Source of the DNA: Microbacterium sp. CBA3102
GTDB lineage: Bacteria > Actinomycetota > Actinomycetes > Actinomycetales > Microbacteriaceae
Length of the DNA: 64,000 bases
Assembly (NCBI RefSeq): GCF_007954505.1
Contig: NZ_CP042412.1
Span: forward strand, 1,116,001 to 1,180,000
Direction of reading: 5' to 3'
Shown here: one piece after another, positions 52,772-60,814 of the stretch
How the letters are laid out: the number at the start of each line of letters is the position of its first letter
Numbering within the stretch: the stretch's first letter is position 1
Translations under genes and position numbers: made by a program
Notes under the pieces: model-generated
The model's database searches: none
Seen by the model: only the letters and a program-made list of their open reading frames with translations
Told to the model about the DNA's origin: nothing

Positions 52772-53832
52772 TGGCCGTTCCCCGGTTGCGACCGAAGGCT
52801 GCCGCGACCCTCGCCCGTGGCGCCGTGATCCCGGCGCACCCGCTCGCGCTCACGCCCGAGCGACGCATCGACGAGCGTCGACAGCGCGCGCTCACCCGCT
52901 ATTACCTCGATGCCGGTGCCGGGGGCATCGCCGTCGGGGTGCACACGACCCAGTTCGAGATCCGCGACCCCGAGCACGCCCTCTTCGAGCCCGTGCTGGC
53001 GCTCGCCGCGGAGGAGATGGATGCGCGCGCGGGTGACGACATCGTGCGCATCGCGGGCGTCGCAGGCGGCACGGCTCAGGCCGTCGCCGAGGCAGAGCTC
53101 GCCCGCGGGCTGGGCTACGACGCCGTCCTGGTGAGTCCTCGCGTCGCGGGCGCCGACGAGCGTGCCCTGCTCGAACGCGCCCGCGCCGTGGGCGAGGTGC
53201 TGCCGGTCGTCGGCTTCTATCTGCAGACGGCGATCGGTGGGCCGGTGCTCGACCGGGAGTTCTGGCGGGAGTTCGCCTCGATCCCGGCCGTCGTCGCCGT
53301 CAAGGCCGCGCCCTTTGACCGGTACCGCACCCTCGAACTCGTGCGCGGCGTCGCCGCCTCCGGCCGTGCCGACGAGATCGCGCTCTACACCGGCAACGAC
53401 GACGCGATCGTCGCCGATCTGCTCTCCGAGTTCCACGTGGATTCGCCCACCGGACCGCGCACGCTGCGCTTCGTCGGTGGGCTGCTCGGACAGTGGGCGG
53501 TCGGGACCCGTGCCGCGGTCGGTCTGCTCGAACGCGCGCAGCGCGCGATGGGCGGAGACGCGGAGGCGTACCGTGAGCTCGGGCTCGTCGCATCCGACAT
53601 GGTCGACGTCAATCAGGCGGTGTTCGATCCGGGCAACGACTTCCACGGGGTGATCGCGGGCGTCCACGAGATGCTCCGGCAGCAGGGTCTGCTCGACGGC
53701 ATCTGGTGCCTCGATCCCGCGGAAGGGCTCTCGCCGGGTCAGTCCGAGGAGATCGAGCGGGTGCGTCGCGCGTACCCCGCCCTCAACGACGACGCCTTCA
53801 TCGCCGAGAACCTCGAGGCCTGGCTGGCATGA
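52771..53832 (+). CDS. Dihydrodipicolinate synthase family aldolase
   Basis: Encodes 353 aa, longer than DapA (~290). N-terminal IPAHPLALTPERRIDERRQR replaces the usual start strand; the barrel continues with YYLDAGAGGIAVGVHTTQFE, and the Schiff-base lysine is likely in IPAVVAVKAAPFDRYRTLEL. The family condenses or cleaves pyruvate or related 2-keto acids. Here it is likely a retro-aldolase for a keto-sugar acid. Overlaps both neighbours (TGATG, ATGA). Confidence 0.87.
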   Translation: MAVPRLRPKAAATLARGAVIPAHPLALTPERRIDERRQRALTRYYLDAGAGGIAVGVHTTQFEIRDPEHALFEPVLALAAEEMDARAGDDIVRIAGVAGGTAQAVAEAELARGLGYDAVLVSPRVAGADERALLERARAVGEVLPVVGFYLQTAIGGPVLDREFWREFASIPAVVAVKAAPFDRYRTLELVRGVAASGRADEIALYTGNDDAIVADLLSEFHVDSPTGPRTLRFVGGLLGQWAVGTRAAVGLLERAQRAMGGDAEAYRELGLVASDMVDVNQAVFDPGNDFHGVIAGVHEMLRQQGLLDGIWCLDPAEGLSPGQSEEIERVRRAYPALNDDAFIAENLEAWLA

Positions 53833-54842
53833 GTGCTGCGACGAGTGCGCCGACCGTGGTCGCGGTCGTCTCGGACGAGCTCTTCGCGGAGTTCTTCTCG
53901 CCGGAGGATGCCGAGCGGTTGCGTGTGGTCGCCGCGGGGCTGGGCGGCGCATTCGTGCGCGTGGACCGGCTCTCCGATGCGGAGCTCGCCCAGGCGCGCA
54001 TCGTCATCACGAGCTGGGGCGTCGGGCCGTTCGACGCCGCCGTGCTCGCCGCGCTGCCGCAGCTCCAGCTGATCGCACACACCGGTGCCACGATCAAGCC
54101 CTTCGCGACCGATGCGGTGTTCGACCGCGGCATCCTGGTCACTCAGGCGGGCGCGGGGATGGCGCGATCGGTGGCCGAGGTGTCGCTGACGTTCACGCTC
54201 GCACTGCTGCACCGGGTGCCCGAGATGCACAACGCGCTGCGGGAGACCGCGGGGTGGTGGGACGCGGACGCCGTGGGCGTGCAGCGTGAGATCCTCGGCG
54301 CGCCCATCGCCGTGATCGGCGCCTCGCGCACCGGACGGGCATATCTGGAGCTGATCCGAGCGGTCGGCGCCGAGGCGCTGCTGGTCGATCCGACGATCGA
54401 CGCGGAGGAGGCCGCAGCTCTCGGAGCCGAGCTCGTGTCGCTCGATGAGGCGTTGCAGCGCGCGCAGATCGTCGCCGTGCACGCGCCCACCCTCCCGGAG
54501 ACGCATCACCTGATCGGTCGGCGCGAGCTCGCACTCATGCGCGACGGCGCCGGACTCGTGAACACGGCGCGCTCCTGGCTGGTCGATGAGGTCGCGCTGA
54601 TCGATGAGCTGCGGAGCGGCCGGATCAGCGCCGCGGTCGACGTGTTCGACGAGGAGCCGTTCGCCACGGACAGCCCGTTTCGCTCGCTGCCCGGGGTGCT
54701 CGTGACCCCGCACCGCGCGGCGGGCACGAGCCAGGGACGGCTGCGCCAGGGGCGGATCGTCGCCGACGAGCTCGACGCCTTCGCCGCAGGTCGTCCCCTC
54801 GCGCACACCGTCTCCCGCGACCAGCTGTCTTCGATGGCATGA
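53829..54842 (+). CDS. D-isomer specific 2-hydroxyacid dehydrogenase
   Basis: Encodes 337 aa. NAD motif GAPIAVIGASRTGRAYLELI, catalytic Arg region LVNTARSWLVDEVALIDELR, Glu in VDVFDEEPF, and His in LVTPHRAAGT. This set is complete for the phosphoglycerate dehydrogenase-like family. It may interconvert a 2-keto and 2-hydroxy acid made by the aldolase. 4-bp overlaps on both sides. Confidence 0.93.
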   Translation: MSAATSAPTVVAVVSDELFAEFFSPEDAERLRVVAAGLGGAFVRVDRLSDAELAQARIVITSWGVGPFDAAVLAALPQLQLIAHTGATIKPFATDAVFDRGILVTQAGAGMARSVAEVSLTFTLALLHRVPEMHNALRETAGWWDADAVGVQREILGAPIAVIGASRTGRAYLELIRAVGAEALLVDPTIDAEEAAALGAELVSLDEALQRAQIVAVHAPTLPETHHLIGRRELALMRDGAGLVNTARSWLVDEVALIDELRSGRISAAVDVFDEEPFATDSPFRSLPGVLVTPHRAAGTSQGRLRQGRIVADELDAFAAGRPLAHTVSRDQLSSMA

Positions 54843-55780
54843 CCCGGTCGCCGCTGCGTGTTGCTTTCGCCGGACTCGCGCACTCGCATCCGTACACCGA
54901 CGCCGTCAACGTCCGTGCGCTCGGCGCCGAGGTCCTCGGAGTCCACGATGCGGACGCGGCAACGGCCACTGCGTTCGCGGCGCGCTTCGGCGGTGTGGCG
55001 ACGGCATCCGTGGGCGAGATGCTCGCGCTGCGGCCCGACCTCGTCATCGCGACGCCGCGGCCGCACGAGGTCGCGCCGGTCCTGCGGGCTCTCGGCGCGG
55101 CGTCCGCACCCGTCTTCGTGAACAAGGTGATCGCGGCGACGGCGGATCAGCTCGGGGACGTGGATCGCGCGCTGGCATCGTCGGCCGCCCCCATCGGCAC
55201 GAGCTCGGTCCTCCGGTTCGCCCCCGCGCTCGTCGCCCTTGCAGCCGAGGTCGATGCGGACGAGGTGCTCGGTCTCCGCGTGCATGCTCAGCACGACAAC
55301 GCGGCCTTCCAGCTGCCCGACCGCTCCTGGCAGGACGACCCGCTGCGCGGCGGAGGCACGCTCATGACGGTCGGGGTGCACGCCTGGGAGATGCTCGACG
55401 TCGTCCTGCCGGGGGCGGTGCTGGTCGAAGGATCGGGCTGGACCCGCGTGCGCAGCGGATCCGGCACCGCATCCGAGGATGCCGCGGGGTTCGACGTGAC
55501 ACTGCGGCTTCCCGGAGCGCAGCGCGAGGTGCCGGTGCAGGCGCTCGTCACGGGAGTGCCCGGTCCGGACGTGTACACGGTCGACGTGATCACCCGCGGA
55601 GGCATCCGTTCCGTCGCTCTCGACGGGGAAGACGCGAACGACACGCTCGGGTTCCGCGGCCTGATCCGTGCGCTGCTCGATGCGGCGCCACAGGGTGCGA
55701 CGGTCGCCGCGTGGTCGGCGGCGCGTGTCGTCGTGGCGAACACGATCCGTGCCGCCGAGATCGCTCGGGGTGAGCGGTGA
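54839..55780 (+). CDS. Gfo/Idh/MocA-like oxidoreductase, divergent
   Basis: Encodes 313 aa. The N-terminus (VAFAGLAHSHPYTDAVNVRA) matches the family. The usual EKP motif is changed: the region reads PVFVNKVIAATADQLGDVD, retaining a lysine but not Glu/Pro. The second domain has GGGTLMTVGVHAWEMLDVVL. It may be specialised or of low activity. Overlaps the previous and next genes by 4 bp. Confidence 0.85.
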   Translation: MTRSPLRVAFAGLAHSHPYTDAVNVRALGAEVLGVHDADAATATAFAARFGGVATASVGEMLALRPDLVIATPRPHEVAPVLRALGAASAPVFVNKVIAATADQLGDVDRALASSAAPIGTSSVLRFAPALVALAAEVDADEVLGLRVHAQHDNAAFQLPDRSWQDDPLRGGGTLMTVGVHAWEMLDVVLPGAVLVEGSGWTRVRSGSGTASEDAAGFDVTLRLPGAQREVPVQALVTGVPGPDVYTVDVITRGGIRSVALDGEDANDTLGFRGLIRALLDAAPQGATVAAWSAARVVVANTIRAAEIARGER

Positions 55781-56706
55781 GCGGGGCGAGGATCCGCGCT
55801 GCTGTCGCGGAGGATGAGGCCGGGCTCGCGGCATTGTGGGCGACGGCGTTCGCGCCTCCGCTCACCCCCGACCAGTGGGTCGTCGACAGCGAGCGGCTTG
55901 CGCACACGCTCGTGGCTGAAGACGACGAGGGTCTCTGCGGATCCATCTACGGCCTGCCCAAGCGCCTCCGGGAGTCCGAGGGTGGCATCGCCGAGGTGCA
56001 CGCCATCGGGAGCGTCGCGGTCGCCGCGCATGCGAGAGGTCAGGGGCTCGCGCGTCGACTTGTCGCCGCGACCCTGGAAGTCGGGCAGGGCGCTGACTGG
56101 GCGTTGCTGTTCACCGGTGCGCCGGAGGTGTACCGCTCGAGCAGGTTCGAGACCTTCTCGATGCCGCGGGCCCTCGCCGGGCGCTGGGGGGCATGCGCGA
56201 TGTCCGCCCCTGCGGTGACTCCGGTCGTGACCGAACCCGTCGGGCCCGGAAGCTTCGACACGGTGAGAGCGGTCTACGAGCGCTCGCGCGAGGGGCGCGT
56301 CGTCCTCGCGCCGGTGCGCAGCGAGCGGGACTGGGCGATGGCGGAGGTGCGGATGAGCGGGACGACCCTGTACCGGCGGGTCGAGGGATCGGCCGTTCTC
56401 GGATACGCGATCGCCGAGCACCGCGGCGAGATCGGCTCCCTCCTGGAAAGTGCCGTGCTCCCGGACGCCGACGATCCGGCCGGAGTGCACCGCGCCCTGC
56501 TCGCCGCGGTTTCCGCGGACTGGGCATCCGCCGGTGTGAGATCCTGCGATCTCGCGGTGCCCGCGCTGCCGGAGGACGAGCGCGTGATGAGGGACTTCGC
56601 CCCCGAGGCTGTGCGCCAGGACGACCGCACCGGGATGATCTGCCCGCTCCGCCGCGCGCCGCGACTGCACGGCATCCGCCACTTCACGGCGGGCGACTAC
56701 TTCTGA
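55777..56706 (+). CDS. GNAT family N-acetyltransferase
   Basis: Encodes 309 aa. The N-terminal GNAT domain has the acetyl-CoA motif HARGQGLARRLVAATLE after VHAIGSVAV; the C-terminal half is a second, degenerate GNAT-like fold (VHRALLAAVSADWASAGVRS), as in Eis-like proteins. GTG 55777 overlaps the Gfo/Idh stop (GTGA). It is the last gene of the rightward operon. It could acetylate an amino-sugar intermediate; unproven. Confidence 0.88.
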   Translation: MSGARIRAAVAEDEAGLAALWATAFAPPLTPDQWVVDSERLAHTLVAEDDEGLCGSIYGLPKRLRESEGGIAEVHAIGSVAVAAHARGQGLARRLVAATLEVGQGADWALLFTGAPEVYRSSRFETFSMPRALAGRWGACAMSAPAVTPVVTEPVGPGSFDTVRAVYERSREGRVVLAPVRSERDWAMAEVRMSGTTLYRRVEGSAVLGYAIAEHRGEIGSLLESAVLPDADDPAGVHRALLAAVSADWASAGVRSCDLAVPALPEDERVMRDFAPEAVRQDDRTGMICPLRRAPRLHGIRHFTAGDYF

Positions 56707-56818
56707 GCGATGCGCTCGGAGAGAGCACTGGGGACTGGGGATCGATCGGATGATGCGTCCCGGCCGGAGGGCCGGACCGACGCCAGAGCGCGGCGATGAA
56801 GCCGCAAGGAGGATGACC

Positions 56819-58972
56819 ATGACCCAGCTGGATGACACCCGTAGCGAGACGGCGGCCCTGCGCAGCCGGCGCATGCTGCTCGCCGGATTCGGTGCGGCCG
56901 CACTGGGCGGCGTGGCCGCCGTCGGCACCTCGTCGCCCGCGCGAGCGGCCGACCCGATCGCACCGCAGAGTTCCTCAGGCTCGGACTCGGTCGCCAACGG
57001 CGGTACGGCCGCCGCACTCGCCAAGCGCAAGGGCAAGGACGGCGACCTCGTGCGCACCACCGGGTACGCGGCGGTCGGAGACGGCGGCGACGGTCTGTAC
57101 CGATTTGTGAAGAAGGATGCCCCGGCGGCCAACGGCGGCACCGTGCTGGCCGGGCCCAAGGGTGGCGCCTGGGTGCTCGTGCACGACGGGATCGTCGACT
57201 TCCGGATGTTCGGGATCAAGGATGCGAGCATCGCCGCCGATGATGCGCTCGACGCGATGGTGAACGACGCGAGCATCCACCGCATCGAGGCGCACAGCGA
57301 CCTCAACTTCGTGCGCCGGCACAGATTCTCCCGGTCGAACATCGCGTTCGACTTCGGCGGTCACCTCATGACGACCGACGGCATCGAGAACGCGGGGAAG
57401 GATGATCCCTTCGCGGCGGTCATGTTCTTCCGTGGCGAGGTGACCGATGCCGTCCACGAGGCGCGACTGAACGAGGCTGTCCCCGATCTCGGTGACGTCT
57501 TCCCGGTGGCCGACTCCTCGTTTTTCACCGTCGGCGACTGGTACGCCGCCGAGGTCAACGCCCTGGCAGGTCGGTGGGAGCGCGAGCTGCAGCGCCTCGT
57601 GCAGGTGACGCAGATCGTGGATGGCACGCACATCCGCATCAACTACAAGAACGGCTGGCCGCTCGGCAAGGACCGCACGATGACCTGGCGGCGTGTGGTG
57701 CCGGTGCAGGACGTGACGGTGTCGAACCTGAAGTTCCTGGGCACCGGGACCGACGAGTACACGGGCTCCCACCCGCTGGCGTTCGAGTACGCGGTGCGCT
57801 GCGACGTGGACCACATCGATGGGACGGGGACCTTCTGGCCGCTCATCCAGCGCCGGTGGAACACCTACTACTCGACGGTGAGCTGCACGCTCAAGAACCC
57901 GACCTCGGTCACCTGGGGAGGCGCCGGCTACCTGACGCAGCAGATCTACTGCCTCTACGGATACGTCGCCAACTGCCACACCGCGAACGCCCGGCACCTG
58001 AACGACTTCACCGCGAGTGCGTACTGCCTGGTGGAGAACTGCCACGGCGACGGTGACGACCAGGGGCCGTTCGTCACCCACGGCCAGTACGAGCACGATC
58101 TCACCTACACCGGCAACTCGGGACTCATGACCTTCGCGAACTCCGGTGCGGCCTGGGGGTCTGCGGCCAAGCGCATCACGGTGTGCAAGCACGTGTGCTC
58201 GTGGTTCGTCGCCCGCGTGCGCATCACCGATCTCACGCTCGAAGACGTGCAGGTGGTCGGCAAGCCGTCGCTCGCCGGCTCCGGGATGCTGTGGATCAAC
58301 GCCGACGGCGCGCAGCTGCGCGGGTGCACCGCATCCGACACCCTCGTGATCACGCAGGCGTCCGACAACTCGGGGCGGCCCACCGTGATCGCCGACTCGC
58401 ACTTCACGTTCGTCGCCCCGGGCGAGCTCACCAACGCCACGGTGAAGACGCCCGTCACGTTCGTCGACACCGTGCTCGACCGGGTCGGCGGCATGAAGAT
58501 CGCCGGCTCGGGTGCGGTCACGTTCCGTGGCTCGACGCTGAACGCGGCGGACGACGCGGCGCCGATCGTGTCGTCATCCGGGCACCTGCGGTTCGAGGGC
58601 TCGACGCTCCGCAACGCCCGCATCGATGCCGCGCGGGGTGAGCGGCAAGCGGTCGAGATCGCGGGTTCGGATGTCGCGATCAAGGGTGGGACCGGCATCT
58701 CCCGGACCGGCGACGGCGAGCTGCACCTGGCCCTGTCGGACAGCACTTTCCGTGCCGAGGGGTCGGCGTCGCACGTCTCGCTCAAGAAGGGGGCGACCCA
58801 CTACCGTGCGGTCGGCAACCGGTTCGAGGGCGGAGCGCTGGAGCTGGCGGATGGTGCCTTCGGCGGCGCATCCACGCTCCTGCACACCGGCAACGTCGAG
58901 TCGGGCGTGACCCGCGCAGCCTTCCCTGGCGAGGGCGACCGCGTGGTCGACGCGGGCAACCTCGTCGTCTGA
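56819..58972 (+). CDS. Tat-exported right-handed parallel beta-helix protein
   Basis: Encodes 717 aa. The twin-arginine signal SRRMLLAGFG with a hydrophobic core ends at PARAADP. Then comes the tailspike/pectate-lyase_3 entry pattern: RTTGYAAVGDGGDGLYRFVK, GGAWVLVHDGIVDFRMFGIK. The remainder is repetitive beta strands (ITDLTLEDVQVVGKPSLAGS; GGMKIAGSGAVTFRGSTLNA). Such proteins bind or cleave polysaccharides. ATG 56819 is chosen since AAGGAGG lies six bases upstream; ATG 56813 would touch it. Located right after the sugar catabolic operon, 112 bp away, so it may supply that pathway's glycan. Catalytic residues not identifiable by eye. Confidence 0.82.
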   Translation: MTQLDDTRSETAALRSRRMLLAGFGAAALGGVAAVGTSSPARAADPIAPQSSSGSDSVANGGTAAALAKRKGKDGDLVRTTGYAAVGDGGDGLYRFVKKDAPAANGGTVLAGPKGGAWVLVHDGIVDFRMFGIKDASIAADDALDAMVNDASIHRIEAHSDLNFVRRHRFSRSNIAFDFGGHLMTTDGIENAGKDDPFAAVMFFRGEVTDAVHEARLNEAVPDLGDVFPVADSSFFTVGDWYAAEVNALAGRWERELQRLVQVTQIVDGTHIRINYKNGWPLGKDRTMTWRRVVPVQDVTVSNLKFLGTGTDEYTGSHPLAFEYAVRCDVDHIDGTGTFWPLIQRRWNTYYSTVSCTLKNPTSVTWGGAGYLTQQIYCLYGYVANCHTANARHLNDFTASAYCLVENCHGDGDDQGPFVTHGQYEHDLTYTGNSGLMTFANSGAAWGSAAKRITVCKHVCSWFVARVRITDLTLEDVQVVGKPSLAGSGMLWINADGAQLRGCTASDTLVITQASDNSGRPTVIADSHFTFVAPGELTNATVKTPVTFVDTVLDRVGGMKIAGSGAVTFRGSTLNAADDAAPIVSSSGHLRFEGSTLRNARIDAARGERQAVEIAGSDVAIKGGTGISRTGDGELHLALSDSTFRAEGSASHVSLKKGATHYRAVGNRFEGGALELADGAFGGASTLLHTGNVESGVTRAAFPGEGDRVVDAGNLVV

Positions 58973-59007
58973 GTCCGGCCACCCCCTCGCGAGTGCACGG
59001 GATGTCT

Positions 59008-59067
59008 GCGAGTGCACGGCTCCGTGACGCGACGAAGCAGTGCACTCGACGGGAAGCCGTGCATCGC
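59008..59067. terminator. Terminator between convergent genes
   Basis: GCGAGTGCACGGCT (59008-59021) pairs with AGCCGTGCATCGC (59055-59067) with one bulged base. Further GAGTGCAC copies sit at 58991 and inside the loop, and C/G-rich flanks (58981; 59073) extend the structure. It separates genes ending at 58972 and 59087. Confidence 0.65.
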
Positions 59068-59086
59068 GAAGGAGGTGGGGAGGGGG

Positions 59087-59920
59087 CTAGGGCGTGACCA
59101 GGGCGGCGCTGCGCTGCCAGAGAGCCTCGGCGAGGGCGGCGTCGTTCACCTGGGGGTTGACCCTCGCGGTGAGCTGTCGCTCGTCATAGTAGGCGCCGGA
59201 GAACCAGGTCTCATCGGGGGTTCCCTCGATGAACCAGCGCAGAGTGGCACCGCCCTTGTCCGCCCCGATGAGCATGAGGTGCTTGAGCGGCGTGCGGTAC
59301 AGCAGCCGCATGATGCTCGACGAGTCCGATGCGAAGTTCGTCTGCACCGTGCCGGGGTGGAAGGCGACCGCGCTCAGTCCGTCGGCATGGAACTTCGTGT
59401 GCAGACTCTTGGCGAACAGCACGTTCGCGAGCTTCGCATCGCCATAGGCCTTGTTCGGGCTGAAGCGACGGGTGTTGTCGAGGTCGTCGACATCGAGGTG
59501 GCCGAAGAGGCGATGGGCGATGCTCGAGGTGTTGACGACCGCGCCCCCGGATGCCAGCAGTTGCGGCAGCAGCAGGCTCGTGAGCAGGAACGGTGCCAGG
59601 TGGTTGACCTGCATGGTCTTCTCGAAGCCGTCCACGGTCGGGGTCTGGTCGCCGAAGATGCCGCCCGCGTTGTTCGCCAGCACGTCGATGCCGTCATCGC
59701 CGACGGCATCCGCGATCTTCTCGGCCAGGGTTCGCACGTCGTCGAGACGCGCGAAGTCGGCGGTGAACCACGTGGCGTCCGTCTCCTCGGCGACGGCGCG
59801 GGTCTTCTCGGCGGACCGGCCGACCAGGATGAGCCGGTGGGAGGACGCCGCGAGCTGGCGGGCGGCAGCGGACCCGATCCCGTCGGATGCTCCGGTGAGG
59901 ACGATCGTCTTCGGCGGCAC
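59087..59920 (-). CDS. Short-chain dehydrogenase/reductase
   Basis: Encodes 277 aa. NAD(P) motif TGASDGIGSAAARQLAASSH, NNAGG, catalytic Ser in VVNTSSIAHRL, and YGDAKLAN (YxxxK). These complete the classical SDR set. The group resembles WW-domain oxidoreductase/retinol-dehydrogenase-like SDRs of wide substrate range. GTG 59920 is 8 bp after the FCD regulator stop, so the two are an operon. Confidence 0.92.
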   Translation of the reverse strand: MPPKTIVLTGASDGIGSAAARQLAASSHRLILVGRSAEKTRAVAEETDATWFTADFARLDDVRTLAEKIADAVGDDGIDVLANNAGGIFGDQTPTVDGFEKTMQVNHLAPFLLTSLLLPQLLASGGAVVNTSSIAHRLFGHLDVDDLDNTRRFSPNKAYGDAKLANVLFAKSLHTKFHADGLSAVAFHPGTVQTNFASDSSSIMRLLYRTPLKHLMLIGADKGGATLRWFIEGTPDETWFSGAYYDERQLTARVNPQVNDAALAEALWQRSAALVTP

Positions 59921-59928
59921 GGGGCGCG

Positions 59929-60585
59929 TCAATCGGTTTCGGCGGACGGGGTGATGCGCCGGACCGCCCGCGTCACATGCTCGGCGATCACGGCCTGCGC
60001 CCTCTCGGGGTCGCCGCTCGCGATCGCGTCGACGATCTGCTGGTGACTGCGCACGTGCTCCTCCTGCTCGGCGGGGTCGAGGGCGGCGTTGGCGGCGTGC
60101 AGGAAGCCCGTGATGCGACCGCGCAGCTGTCCGCTCAGTTCGTCCAGGAAGCGGTGCTCGGCGAGATCGGCGAGGGTCTCGTGGAAGAGGCGATCCTGGC
60201 GCAGCACCTCGTCGATGTCTCCCGGAGCCGCATCCGACATCGCCTGGATGATCGCACCGAGCCGCGCCGCCGAGTCCTCGTTCCACCGTTCCTGCACGCG
60301 GATCGCCATGAACTGCTCGAGCACGATGCGCAGACTCGAGATCTCCTCGAGGTCCTGCGCACTCAACTGGGCGACGCGCGCGCCGCGACGGGGCTCGCGC
60401 GTGATGAGGCGCTCCTCGGCGAGGCGGGTCAGGGCCTCGCGCACCGGGATGTGGCTGACACCGAGGCGGTCGGCGAGCTTTCGCTCGACGAGGCGCTCCC
60501 CGGGGGCGAGCTCGCCGGAGTGGATGGCCGAGCGCAGCTCGTCCGTGACCTGTTCGGCGATGTTCTGATCCGAGACGCTGCGCAT
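59929..60585 (-). CDS. GntR family regulator, FCD domain
   Basis: Encodes 218 aa. Winged helix: AEQVTDELRSAIHSGELAPG, LADRLGVSHIPVREALTRLA, LITREPRRGARVAQLS. The C-terminal FCD domain follows (LEEISSLRIVLEQFMAIRVQ; DRLFHETLADLAEHRFLDEL; HEHVRSH-like EEHVRSHQQIVDAI) with His/Asp residues for metal or organic-acid ligands. GAGGAGGGC lies just before the ATG at 60585. It is divergent from the second dipeptide-type importer and probably controls it. Confidence 0.93.
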   Translation of the reverse strand: MRSVSDQNIAEQVTDELRSAIHSGELAPGERLVERKLADRLGVSHIPVREALTRLAEERLITREPRRGARVAQLSAQDLEEISSLRIVLEQFMAIRVQERWNEDSAARLGAIIQAMSDAAPGDIDEVLRQDRLFHETLADLAEHRFLDELSGQLRGRITGFLHAANAALDPAEQEEHVRSHQQIVDAIASGDPERAQAVIAEHVTRAVRRITPSAETD

Positions 60586-60649
60586 TCGGGTGCCCTCCTC
60601 GATCCGCGGTGCGGTCAGCTCGTCGAGCGGGCGCGTGATCGTTCGCTCG

Positions 60650-60768
60650 ATGCTATGGCAGATTTCTCCTGAGTGGCGGGATGACGACCCGCGGAGACGT
60701 GACCAGAACGTGATCGCATCCGCTCGATTCGCTCTAGACGTATCTGCGCGTTTGCTACATGCTATAGC
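60650..60768. promoter_or_regulatory. Candidate FCD/GntR operators
   Basis: The motif ATGCTATRGC occurs at 60650-60659 and 60759-60768, 109 bp apart, in the gap between divergent regulator and importer. The second contains the palindrome GCTATAGC and follows a TTGCTA that could be a -35 for the importer. Two distant sites would fit looping or separate control of both operons. Confidence 0.5.
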
Positions 60769-60814
60769 GAAACCCTTACTCACCTCATGCATCACCCGAC
60801 CCTTGGAGGCACCC

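Noticed and set aside
52771..53832. Assignment as dapA
   Set aside because: It is longer than DapA, its start is divergent and it lies in a sugar operon, so a lysine-pathway role is not supported.
55288..57342. A 684-codon minus-strand frame
   Set aside because: Antisense to the Gfo/Idh, GNAT and beta-helix genes, with no domain and biased composition.
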